NCBI GenBank assembly: GCA_028281405.1 | Contig: JANQKA010000601.1 | Span: 1-40,614, forward strand | Direction of reading: 5' to 3' | DNA from: Hasllibacter sp. | GTDB lineage: Bacteria; Pseudomonadota; Alphaproteobacteria; Rhodobacterales; Rhodobacteraceae | DNA length: 40,614 nt | Shown: positions 1 to 9,307 of the stretch, in pieces | How the letters are laid out: every line of letters begins with the position of its first letter | How positions within the stretch are numbered: position 1 is the first letter of the stretch | Translations under genes and position numbers: made by a program | The notes under the pieces: model-generated | Database searches by the model: none | What the model was told of the DNA's origin: nothing | Seen by the model: only the letters and a program-made list of their open reading frames with translations

Positions 1-488
1 GGGGGGGGGGGCGGGGAGGATCATGTGCGCGTCGCTCTTGGTCGTCCAGATCGTTTGGCGTCTCGACCGCCGGGTTCAAAGGTGCCCTCACTGAAAGCCG
101 CGGAAGCATCTTGGCGCGGGGCGTCCGCCCCGCGTCGACCGCGGACAGTGTGGGTGACTTCTTCACTCGCCCGTTACTTGGCCCATTTGCTCACATCCGC
201 CACCGATCCGCAAACATGTTTATTCTCTTGAAAACAAGGGATTCCGGCCCCGCCGCAAAAAAAATCGGTGGTGAAACAGGGTGATTCGCGGGCCGCCCGA
301 CACGGTGAACAGCGCGCCCGGATGCAGCGATTCGGCGCCGCGAATCGGTGCCGTGGCCCGGGGATGCGCATGGTTCGAGCCACCCCTTCCCGCCCCAAGA
401 CCGGAAACACTCCATTTGCCGGACGGCACGCCGGGGCGCCTCCGCCATCGAAGGCGGGGGGCGCGGCGTCGCGCCGACCAGGGCCTGT

Positions 489-1265
489 TCACATCCATTT
501 CAAGATTTCCAGTGTCCCCGCGAGGTGCCGACTGGCCTCGCGGCCGCTGTCGGTCTTGTCGCATCTCGTCGAGATCCCCATTTTTCCATGACCTTACCGA
601 AGAATTTCCCGACCCGGCGACGCAATTCGCAGTACATCTCGACATCGTGGTCCCTCCGAATCCTGCGGTTGGATCCGGAGGGTGTCACCTACTTCATCCC
701 GGGATTCAGCTTGAGGAGTTGCCCACCACCCTGTCGGGGTCGCACGACTTCTCCGCGATGAACACTTCGAACGGGACGCCTCCGATCAGCGCTCTGACCG
801 CCTCGGCCCGTGCGCTTGGCCGGGGAGTGGCGAAATCGACCAATTTGCCGGTCGCGGCGGCCGGCGCGACGGTTTTGGTGGTCAAACCGCCGCGGGACCG
901 ACCGATGGCCTGTGGGCCGAGGTCGGTCCCGACGTGCGCGGCCTTCTGGGCGGCACGGCGGGTCGCGCCGTCTGCCATCACGCGTCCGAAGGAGGTTTCC
1001 CCGCGCAACATCCTGAAAATACGGGCGAATCACAATTCTTGGCGCATCCACGGAACCGCCGGTTGACCGAGTCGCACTTCCCGAAGCATCGGGAATATCC
1101 CGCCACGGAACACCGGTGCGAATGACCCAAGGGACGGCCTAAAGGAACAATCGGTTGCCCTCGACCGTCCCGCAGCCGTCCCCTTCCTTGCCGGAAAGCA
1201 CGGGAGCACTCTCCGCCCAGCCCCGCTCAGATAAGGTGGCTGATCAAAAATCTTGTCGTTTTCAT
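489..1265 (-). pseudogene. IS5-family (IS427-group-like) transposase remnant, copy 1
   Basis: Minus-strand pieces in several frames: 'MKTTRFLIS', 'GVIRPYFQDVARGN', 'DLGPQAIGRSRGGLTTKTVA', 'ALIGGVPFEVFIAEKSCDPDR', 'RRRVGKFFGKV-EKWGSRRDATR', ending LEILKWM-stop. This matches the IS427-group order (IDSTIVRAHQHAAG..GRSRGGLTTKIHA..ADKAYD..R..vE.fF.rlK..RRiATRYDKTA). Frameshifts and in-frame stops are present. Confidence 0.85.
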
Positions 1266-1386
1266 CGGATCCTTCGTTTTTGAAGGGTGAATCGGATGTC
1301 AACGGCCCCGTGACCCCCTAAAATGAAAATATCTCGCAAATCGTCGAAATAGAATATCAACAGGCCCCGGTCTCCAGTTCGTGATG

Positions 1387-1416
1387 GCTCAGGCGACAGG
1401 ATTGACGCCTGAGCCA
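1387..1416. terminator. Hairpin downstream of micro-ORF 1
   Basis: GCTCAGGCG-ACAGGATTGA-CGCCTGAGC, perfect 9-bp stem. No strong T-tract, so its role is uncertain. Confidence 0.45.
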
Positions 1417-1437
1417 GATTTTCAGCGCGATCCGGCG

Positions 1438-1515
1438 TCAGATCGCGGTGTTTCCGGAGTCATCATTGACTGCGGCCATCAGGAGCACCATCCTGATCAC
1501 TTCCCAAAACCTCAT
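1438..1515 (-). CDS. Putative micro-ORF (25 aa), repeat unit 1: MRFWEVIRMVLLMAAVNDDSGNTAI
   Basis: Preceded by 'GGCAAAGGGCAAGCCC-ATG' (SD-like). Equivalent position and leader exist in the other units. Confidence 0.35.
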   Translation of the reverse strand: MRFWEVIRMVLLMAAVNDDSGNTAI

Positions 1516-1928
1516 GGGCTTGCCCTTTGCCAAGTGGAGCTCTGCCGACCGAAGCGGGCCGAGCTGCGTGGTTGATTGGAATACTTCATCCATCCGCCCG
1601 CGCGGAGGACGTCGATACTCGCCCGTCACATGGGTAGAATTTCACAAAAACCGCGGCGCCGCAAACACTTTTTTTGCTTGAAAACAAGGGATTCCGGCCC
1701 CGCCGCAAAAAAAATTCGACTGTGAAACAGGGCGATTCGCGCGCCGCCCGACGCGGTGATTCGCGCTCCCGGACGCCGCGAAACGGTGCCGTGACCCGAG
1801 GATGTGAATGGTTCGAACCGCCCCTTACCCGTCACCATGACCGGAAACACTCCTTCCGCAGGCCGACCCGCCGGGGGGACGCCGCCATCGAAGGCGGGGG
1901 GCGCGGCCCCATGCCGACCAAGGCCTGT

Positions 1929-2700
1929 TGACATTCCATTCAAGATTTCCAGTGTGCCCGAGAGGTGCCGGCGGGCCTCGCGGTCGCTGTCGGTCTGGTC
2001 GCATCTCGTCGCGATTCCCTTTTATCCTTGCCCTTCCCGAAGAATTTCCCGATTGGCGACGCAATACGTACATCTCGTCATCGTGGTCCCTCCGAGACTC
2101 GAGGTTGGATCTGGAGAGTGTCACCACATTCATCCCGGGATTCAGCTCGGGGAGTTTGTCCACCAGCCTGTCTGGGTGGCACGCCTTGTCCGCGAGGAAA
2201 GATTCGAACGGGACGCCTCCGATCAGCGCCTCGACCTCCTAGGCCCGTGCGCTTGGCCGGGGAGCGGCGCGAAATCGACCAACTTGCCGGTCGCGTCGGT
2301 CGGCACGACGGTATTGGTGGTCAACCCGACGCGGGACCGACCGATGACCTGTGGGCCGAGGTCGTTCCCGGTGCCTGCGGCCTTCCGGCGGGCACGGCGG
2401 ACCGTGCCGTCGGCCATCACGCGCCGAAGGCGGTTTTCCCACGCAACGTCCTGAAAATACGGGCGAATCACCCTTCTTGGCCCATAGCGGAACCGCCGGT
2501 GGACCGAGTTCCACTTCCCGAAGCGATCTGGTATATCCCGCCACGGTACACCGGTGCGAACGCCGCATGGGACTGCCTACGGGAACAATCGGTGTCCTCG
2601 GCCGTCCCCATCCTTGACGGAACTCAAGGCGCGATTTACGCCCAGATCCGCCCAGATTTCGGTCGGTGATCAAAATCTAGTCGTGTCCATCGGATCCTAC
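1929..2700 (-). pseudogene. IS5-family (IS427-group-like) transposase remnant, copy 2
   Basis: Minus-strand fragments 'RVMADGTVRRARRKAAGTGNDLGPQVIGRSRVGLTTNTVVPTDATGKLVDFAPLPGQAHGPR' and 'MDKLPELNPGMNVVTLSRSNLESRRDHDDEMYVLRRQSGNSSG' are colinear with copy 1. Confidence 0.85.
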
Positions 2701-2810
2701 GTGATTGAAGGGCGAATCGGATGTCAACGGCAACGAGAATCCCTAAAATGAAAAAATCTCGCAAATCGTCAATAACGAATGTCAACTGGCCATGGCCTCC
2801 ATTTGTGGTA

Positions 2811-2840
2811 GCTCGGGCGACAAGATTGTCGCCCGAGCTG
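2811..2840. terminator. Hairpin downstream of micro-ORF 2
   Basis: GCTCGGGCGACAA-GA-TTGTCGCCCGAGC, near-perfect ~13-bp stem. Confidence 0.5.
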
Positions 2841-2861
2841 GATTTTCAGCGCGATCCGTCG

Positions 2862-2945
2862 TCAGTCCGCGTTGTTCTCGGCATAAATGCCGAAATCGTA
2901 GAACAGGATCCAGGCGAACCTGAGTACTTCTACTGTCCAAATCAT
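2862..2945 (-). CDS. Putative micro-ORF (27 aa), repeat unit 2: MIWTVEVLRFAWILFYDFGIYAENNAD
   Basis: Preceded by 'GACAAGGGGCAAGTCC-ATG'. Hydrophobic and aromatic peptide, followed by a perfect hairpin. Confidence 0.38.
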   Translation of the reverse strand: MIWTVEVLRFAWILFYDFGIYAENNAD

Positions 2946-3355
2946 GGACTTGCCCCTTGTCTAGCGGCTCGGGCGAACGAAGCGGCCTGAGCTGTGGGTT
3001 GATCGGAATGTATCATCCATCCGCCCGCGCGGAGGACGTCGATACTCGCACGTCACACGGCTTGGATTTTCACAAAAACCGCGGCGCCGCAAACACTTTT
3101 TTTACATGAAAACAAAGGATTCCGGCCCCGCGCCCCCCAAAATTTGGGGTGAATCAGGGTGATTCGTGGGACGCACGACACGGGGACCGGCTCGCCCGGA
3201 CGCCGCGAATCGGTGCCGTGGCCCGGGGATGCTCATGGTTCGAACCGCCCCTATCCCCCGCCAAGACCGGAAGCACTCCTTTTGCCGGCCGGCCCGCCGG
3301 GGGTGCCTCCGCCATCGAAGCGGGGGGCGCGGCCCCATGCCGACCAAGGCCTGTT

Positions 3356-4133
3356 GACATTCCATTCAAGATTTCCAATGTCCCCGCGAGGTGCCGGCGG
3401 GCCTCGCGGCCGCCGTCGGTCTGGTCGCATCTCGTCGAGATCCCCATTTATCCTTGACCTTCCCGAAGATTTTCCCGACCCGGCGGCGCAATTCGTAAAT
3501 CTCGTCATCGTGGTCCATCCGGGTCTTGAGGTTGAATCTGAAGAGTGTCACCACCTTCATCCCGGGATTCAACTCGGGGAGTTTGTCCACCAGCCGGTCG
3601 GGGTAGCACGCCTTGCCCGCGATGAACGCTTCGAACGGGACGCCTCCGATCAGCGCTTCGACCGCCTGGGCCCGTGCGCTTGGCCGGGGAGCGGCGCGAA
3701 ATCGACCAACTTGCCGATCGCGTCGGTCGGCGCGACGGTTTTGGTGGTCAACCCGACGCGGGACCGACCGATGACCAGTGGGCCGAGGTCATTCCCGGCG
3801 CCCGCGGCCATCTGGTTGGCACGGCGGACCATGCCGTCGAACATCACGCACCCGAAGGCGGTTTTCCCGCGCAACGTTCTGAAAATACGGGCGAATCACC
3901 CTTCTTGGCCCATCCGCGGAACCGCTGGTTGACCGAGTTCCACTTCCCGAAGCAATCGGGAATATCCCGCCACGGAACACCGGCGTGATCGACCCATGGC
4001 TACGGACTTCGGGAACAATCTGTTGTCCTCGGACGTCCCGCCGCCGTCCCCTTTCTTTCCGGAAAGCAAGGGAGCGGTCTCCGCCCAGTCCCGCTTAGAT
4101 ACGGTGGCTGATCAAAAATCTTGTCGTGTCCAT
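3356..4133 (-). pseudogene. IS5-family (IS427-group-like) transposase remnant, copy 3
   Basis: Minus strand starts 'MDTTRFLISHRI*'. Fragments 'MRGKTAFGCVMFDGMVRRANQMAAGAGNDLGPLVIGRSRVGLTTKTVAPTDAIGKLVDFAPLPGQAHGPRRSKR' and 'MDKLPELNPGMKVVTLFRFNLKTRMDHDDEIYELRRRVGKIFGKVKDKWGSRRDATR' follow. Confidence 0.87.
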
Positions 4134-4248
4134 CGGAACCTTCGTTTTCAAGGGAAATTGGATGTCATCGCTTCCATGATTCCCAAATGAAAGCACCGCG
4201 CGAACCGTCAAAACGATTGTCGACAGGCCACGGTCTCAACTATTGGTG

Positions 4249-4278
4249 GCTCGGGCGACTGGATCGCCGCCCGAGCTG
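4249..4278. terminator. Hairpin downstream of micro-ORF 3
   Basis: GCTCGGGCG-ACTGGATCGC-CGCCCGAGC, perfect 9-bp stem. Confidence 0.45.
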
Positions 4279-4308
4279 GTTGTTCGGCGGGGTCCGCCGT
4301 TGGGCGAA

Positions 4309-4392
4309 CTACCCGTTTTCCAGGAGGTAATCCACGGAAAGTCCGGCCGCGATGCCCAGAACGAACCGGTTGAGAAGTGCATAAACAAGCAT
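4309..4392 (-). CDS. Putative micro-ORF (27 aa), repeat unit 3: [27 protein letters not shown]
   Basis: Preceded by 'GACAAAGGAGCAAGCTC-ATG' (AAAGGAG SD). Predicted to be largely hydrophobic or membrane-active; hairpin downstream. Confidence 0.42.
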   Translation of the reverse strand: MLVYALLNRFVLGIAAGLSVDYLLENG

Positions 4393-5488
4393 GAGCTTGC
4401 TCCTTTGTCGAAGAGGTTCAGGAAGCCGAGGCGGCCTGAACCGGTTGGCTGGTTCGTACTCACAATCCATCCGACAGTGCGGAGGACTTCTGCACTCGCC
4501 CGTCACATGGCTTGGATATTCACAAAAACCGCGGCGCCGCAAACACTTTTTTTGCTTGAAAACAAGGGATTCCCGCCCCGCCGCAAAAAAAACTGCGATG
4601 AAACAGGATGATTCGCGGGCCGCCATATACGGTGATTCGCGCGCGCCCGGACACGCGCCGACAACGCCCGTTTCTCCTCTCCGAGCGCGTCACCCCGGAG
4701 GCCGCGCGCCCCCGACACGCGAAAGGGAGGCGGACCATCCGCCATGCTCGCTCCGCGGACGCGCGAAGAGGCTCGAATCCATCCCCCGCGGGCGGTGTGA
4801 GGGATCCGCGCCCCGCGGACTCGCGATGCGGCCCCGTGGCCCTCGGACGGACATGGCTCGCGCCGCTCCTTTCCCGTCGCCAAGACCGGGTCGGTCCTTT
4901 GCCCGCGGGCCGGGACGAGCCGCTCCCGAGGGAGGGGTGCGCCGTCCCGAGCGGAAAAGCGGACGTGGGTTGTCCGCGGAGCGGAAAGCGCGAACTTCCA
5001 ATACCATAAGCCACGGACCTGACACGGCCACGGGCCCACATGGACCAAAGTTCCACCCGTTCAGGACGCCGCCATGCGGGGGAGCGTGGAATGTGTGTCG
5101 GCGACGGTTGCCCCTCGGAACGGAGTGTGGGCGTGGAAATCCGAAAACGAAGATTGCGCCAACGCGGATGCTCGACAAGGTCGACCGACCCTCCGTTTCA
5201 CGGGCGGAATCGGAGTCAACGCCCCGTGAATCCCAAATCTGCGAACCCCGCACCCGATCCGAGGAGTCGAATGTCGACTGCGCCGGGGCGCGGCGGGGAA
5301 ACCGGGCCGGTCCGCCGCGGGCCCCGGATTGGCCGCCCTCGAGGCAAGTCTTGCGCGGATGGGCGAAGATGGGCAGAATGCCCGCATCGAAGTTGGTATC
5401 TTCGGGAACCCGCGGAAGACTCCGCGCGGCCGCCCCTCCGGACCGAACGCCTTCCCGACCGGTCCCGGGCAAGCGAAAGGATCCCTCC

Positions 5489-6358
5489 ATGACCAAGACA
5501 CTGCCCTTCGATGGAGCGATTTCGGAGTTTCACCGAACCGCCGCGCCGGAGAATATCCGGAAAGCCATCGCCTCGGCGGGCAAAGGCGACATGCTGTCCG
5601 CCGACTACCCGTACAAACGGGAAATGGACACCAAAGCTTACGAAAAGGAGATGGAGACACTCCAACTCGAACTCGTGAAGATGCAGGCCGACGTGAAGAA
5701 CACGGGAAAGCGCCTCGTCATCGTGTTCGAGGGACGCGACGCCGCCGGGAAAGGAGGCACGATCAAACGGTTCCGGGAGAACCTCAACCCTCGCGTCGCC
5801 CGGGTCGTGGCCCTGGCCAAGCCATCCGACCGCGAGGCCCACCAGTGGTGTTTCCAGCGCTACGCGGCACGCCTGCCCACCGCCGGAGAGATCGTGATGT
5901 TCGACCGCTCCTGGTACAACCGCGCCGTGGTCGAGCATGTGTTCGGCTTCTGCACGGAGGAGGAGCGGCGGCATTTTTTCGATCATGTGCCGGGATTCGA
6001 GCGGATGCTCGTCGAGGAAGGCCTTTTTCTGCACAAGATCTGGCTCAACGTGGGCCGCGCCGAGCAGCTGCGCCGCTTCCTCAAACGCGAGTCCGACCCG
6101 CTGAAACAATGGAAACTCAGCCGGATCGACGTCGAGGGCCTCTCCCGCTGGGACGACTACACGGCGGCGATCGCCGAAACCCTGAAGAAGACCCATTCGG
6201 CCAAGGCTCCTTGGACCGTCATCCGATCCGACGACAAGAAGCGCGCGCGCCTGGCCGCCATCAGATCCGTGCTCAAGCCCCTGAAATACGAGGGGAAGGG
6301 AAAGGTCTCGGCTCCCGATCCGGACATCTGCGGCGGCCCGGGCATGTGGCATGCCTGA
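5489..6358 (+). CDS. ppk2: Polyphosphate kinase 2 (PPK2 family)
   Basis: Translation from MTKTLPFDG contains PPK2 signatures '[27 protein letters not shown]', '[34 protein letters not shown]' and '[16 protein letters not shown]'. The longer ORF call (from 4391) extends into repeat sequence. Confidence 0.96.
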   Translation: MTKTLPFDGAISEFHRTAAPENIRKAIASAGKGDMLSADYPYKREMDTKAYEKEMETLQLELVKMQADVKNTGKRLVIVFEGRDAAGKGGTIKRFRENLNPRVARVVALAKPSDREAHQWCFQRYAARLPTAGEIVMFDRSWYNRAVVEHVFGFCTEEERRHFFDHVPGFERMLVEEGLFLHKIWLNVGRAEQLRRFLKRESDPLKQWKLSRIDVEGLSRWDDYTAAIAETLKKTHSAKAPWTVIRSDDKKRARLAAIRSVLKPLKYEGKGKVSAPDPDICGGPGMWHA

Positions 6359-7076
6359 ACCAGGCCGCCATCACGGCAACCCGCGGCGGGCCCTCGTGGA
6401 CGCCGCCCTATCCCCGATCGAGGAAAAAGGCCGTTGGGTACACCTTGGCCGAAACCGCCAAGGCGGCGGTGGTGACCCCCTCCGCGGTCCACCGCCACTT
6501 CGAGGGGCGCGACGACCCGATCGCCGAGGCCCCCGGGCGGGGATGCGGGATGGAGCGCCAGCGGAGCTGATGGAATCACTGGCGCGGGATGCGTGAAGAT
6601 CAAAGCGGGACGTTGATGTTCGCCGACCACCGTCGTCAACCGACGTGGTGTTCGCATCTGAGTCGCCGGCACCATATTCGCCGACCCGATGAAATTCGCC
6701 TGGACGGCGGCAAACCAAGCGCGCTCGGGGCCTTCGAGGCCACGGGACGCGCCCACCTCGCCTTCGCGCGCAAAAATCCCGGCCGCCACGTCGCGATTTT
6801 CGAAAGCGGCGTCCGAATGGGCGCACGCCGGAGTTGAAATCGGCGGCGAACCGCGCCTTCGGCGTCATGGAGCGGGCCGCGGAGCGTATGAGCCTGCACA
6901 ATCCGCGGAGAAACGCCCGCCGGCGCGGATGTATTCGGGCCACATCCGTGCGGTTGGTCATGGCGTCGTGGGACTCCACGCCCGCGGGCCTCCCGACGCC
7001 GGGTCGCCCTTCGCGCCGAGGATCCGCTGTAATCGACCATCGGAATTTACCCGCGCGGACTTGGACTGATCCCCCG
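6351..7076 (+). pseudogene. Frameshifted TetR/AcrR-family regulator
   Basis: Frame 1 'HHGNPRRALVDAALSPIEEKGRW', then another frame 'GYTLAETAKAAVVTPSAVHRHFEGRDDPIAEA' (TetR HTH). Later 'ATGRAHLAFARKNPGRHVAIFESGV', and C-terminal 'VMERAAERM' and 'MYSGHIRAVGHGVVGLHARG' in different frames. Confidence 0.85.
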
Positions 7077-7415
7077 GACGGATGATCCGCGTCGGAGCGC
7101 GGTTCGGTCGGAATCGCTCCCGTGGCCCCGCTCCGCGGGGGGTGGGCCGCCGAGGTCCCGCCTCGGGCCCGGACCCGGCCCAGGGAGAAGTTCGGCGGCG
7201 CGGTGCGAACGGAACGGCGGCGCGAAGTTGGACGTCCGGAACAATCACGGGACACCCCCGGTATCCAGCTCGGATCACCCGGGACGATCCAAGGACTTCG
7301 GCTCGAATCCGAACACGGACGGGCGGGCCTCCCGGAGACCGTTGCTTCGAACCACCGAAGACGCCCGGACCCGCGGGCGGGCGCTCCGCCCACCCCGCCC
7401 CGCGGCCGATCCGGC

Positions 7416-8504
7416 CTACCCCGCGTCCCCCGCCGGAAACGCGACGACGCTTTCGGCGTCCCAAGCCACCCTCGTGCGGACGCCGACATCCAGAACGGGT
7501 CTCCCGAAGATGTTCTTCATGGAAATCGTGACCCGGTTCTCCACCCCGTCGAGCCGCACGTCGTAGTAGGTCATGTCGCCGTAGTAGACGACCTCGTCCA
7601 CCGTTCCCTCCGCGACCCGGCGACGCGGCGGATCCCCCTCGAAGAGGATTTCCATGGTTTCGGGTCGGATGCCCACCACCGCGTTCCCGACCGTGGCTCC
7701 ACCCAGAAGCTGACCGACGCTAAGTTCCGCCCGACCGAGCCCGCCGATCTCGGCGACGTATCCATCTTCTCCATCGGAGATGGCCGCGGGAAGGAAATTC
7801 ATCACCCCGATGAAGTCGGCCACACGGCGGTCGACCGGGCGGCGGTAGATCGTCTCGGGGCCGTCGACCTGGACGATGCGTCCCTCGAACATCACCGCGA
7901 TGCGGTCGGACATGATCAGAGCCTCCTCCTGGTCGTGGGTGACGAGGATGAAGGTGATGCCAACCTGACGCTGCAGCCGGATCAACTCCACCTGCATCTG
8001 CTCCCTCAGTTTCTTGTCCAGCGCCGACAGGGGTTCGTCGAGAAGCAGAACCTTGGGCTTGAGGATCAGGGCGCGGGCCAGCGCCACCCGCTGACGCTGG
8101 CCACCCGACAGGGCGTGGGCCGCCCGCGGACCGAAGCCCGATAGCCCGACCATCTCCAGCGCCTCCCCCACGGCGCGCGCCTTTTCGACCTTGTCCATGG
8201 GCGACCGCCGCAGTCCGAAGCCGACGTTCCGCTCCACGGTCAGATGCGGAAAGATCGCGTAGGACTGGAACACCATGTTGGTCGGCCGCCTGTTCGCCGG
8301 AACGCCGCCCACGTCGTTCCCGTCGATCATGACGGTTCCCGAGGAAGGATCCTCGAATCCGGCGATCGTCCGCAGAAGCGTGGTTTTGCCGCAGCCCGAC
8401 GGCCCCAGCAGGGAAAAGAATTCGCCCCCGGCAATATCGAGGTCGATATCGCGCAGCGCGTGATAACCGCCGTAGTGTTTGTTGACGCCGGTCAAAGAGA
8501 TCAT
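7416..8504 (-). CDS. ABC transporter ATP-binding protein, spermidine/putrescine-type (PotA-like)
   Basis: Walker A 'GPSGCGKTTLLR', signature 'LSGGQRQRVALARAL', Walker B 'VLLLDEPLSALD', switch 'LVTHDQEEAL', and a C-terminal TOBE-like region. Confidence 0.93.
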   Translation of the reverse strand: MISLTGVNKHYGGYHALRDIDLDIAGGEFFSLLGPSGCGKTTLLRTIAGFEDPSSGTVMIDGNDVGGVPANRRPTNMVFQSYAIFPHLTVERNVGFGLRRSPMDKVEKARAVGEALEMVGLSGFGPRAAHALSGGQRQRVALARALILKPKVLLLDEPLSALDKKLREQMQVELIRLQRQVGITFILVTHDQEEALIMSDRIAVMFEGRIVQVDGPETIYRRPVDRRVADFIGVMNFLPAAISDGEDGYVAEIGGLGRAELSVGQLLGGATVGNAVVGIRPETMEILFEGDPPRRRVAEGTVDEVVYYGDMTYYDVRLDGVENRVTISMKNIFGRPVLDVGVRTRVAWDAESVVAFPAGDAG

Positions 8505-8506
8505 GT

Positions 8507-9307
8507 TCACAGGAAGCCTCCCGCGTCTTTCTTGCCCGCCCGCGCCACTCCGCGGCGGCGGAATATCTCCGCGACCGTCAAAAGGATAACCGACAGCGCG
8601 ACAAGGATGGTGCCCAGGGCCATCACCACGGGGATCTTCGTCGGAAACCTGAGTTGGCTCCACAGGTAGACCGGCAGCGTAGGTTCGGCCCCGGTGAGGA
8701 AGAACGCGATGATGAACTCGTCGAGCGAGATGGTGAAGGAAATAAGCAGCGACGAGATCAGACCCGGGGCGATCAGCGGAAGCGTGACCAACCGGAAGGT
8801 CGACCACGGCGTCTCGCCAAGATCGACGGAGGCCTCGTCGAGGCTTTCGTCAAGGTTCAGGAAGGCGGAATTCAGGATCGCCACGGCGAACGGGGTGCAG
8901 ATCAGGACATGCCCCAAGATCACGGTCCAGGAGGACAAGGACAGCCCCAATTGGAGGAACACGACCAGAAGCGACACGGCGACGATGATTTCCGGCAACA
9001 CGAGGGGCAACATGATCGCTCCCATGATGGGGCGTTGCCACGGAAAGCGGTGCCGGGTGGAGGCGCGGGCCGCGAACAGTCCCAGCGTGGTCGAGGTCAC
9101 CGCGACGATGACGGCGATGTATAGTGAGTTCCGCACGCTGTCCAGAAGGGCGTCGATCCGCGGCAATTGCCGGAACCACTCGGTGGTGAAACCCTTCAGG
9201 GGGAAGGCGATGACCGTGCCCTCGTTGAAGGCGAACAGCGGCAGCAGGGCCACCGGCAGGTAGAGGAACACCAGATAAAGGACTGCGTATGCGCGCAAAA
9301 ACTTCAT
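8507..9307 (-). CDS. ABC transporter permease (PotC-like)
   Basis: 'MKFLRAYAVLYLVFLYLPVALLPLFAFNEG' and an EAA-type loop 'LDEASVDLGETPWSTFRLVTLPLIAPGLISSLLISFTISLDEF'. Confidence 0.92.
   Translation of the reverse strand: MKFLRAYAVLYLVFLYLPVALLPLFAFNEGTVIAFPLKGFTTEWFRQLPRIDALLDSVRNSLYIAVIVAVTSTTLGLFAARASTRHRFPWQRPIMGAIMLPLVLPEIIVAVSLLVVFLQLGLSLSSWTVILGHVLICTPFAVAILNSAFLNLDESLDEASVDLGETPWSTFRLVTLPLIAPGLISSLLISFTISLDEFIIAFFLTGAEPTLPVYLWSQLRFPTKIPVVMALGTILVALSVILLTVAEIFRRRGVARAGKKDAGGFL

Larger units (their letters stand above)
140..5290. repeat. Degenerate tandem repeat array, period about 1.43-1.45 kb (three full units plus a divergent, shorter fourth unit next to ppk2)
   Basis: The anchor 'aaaacaaRGg-attccgg' occurs at 231, 1681, 3109 and 4559 (spacings 1450, 1428, 1450). 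It is embedded in long similar flanks such as 'cacaaaaaccgcggcgccgcaaacacttttttt..tgaaaacaagggattccggccccgccgcaaaaaaa', 'ccatcgaaggcggggggcgcggc' and 'gaagaatttcccgacccggcgacgcaattcg'. Confidence 0.9.

Noticed and set aside
1-18. Poly-G run at window start
   Set aside because: Most likely a contig-edge or sequencing artefact; no biological claim made.
3225-3260. 'ggttcgaacc' T-arm-like string in the repeat units, considered as a tRNA
   Set aside because: No cloverleaf, acceptor stem or anticodon arm could be placed around it.
200-5000. CRISPR array
   Set aside because: The repeats are ~1.45 kb and transposase-containing, with no short regularly spaced direct repeats or cas genes.
4391-5488. 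N-terminal extension of the ppk2 ORF (655-aa call)
   Set aside because: Extension covers degenerate repeat DNA. The PPK2 homology and sensible start begin at 5489.
5216-6352. 378-aa minus-strand ORF opposite ppk2
   Set aside because: Antisense shadow of ppk2 with no domain of its own.
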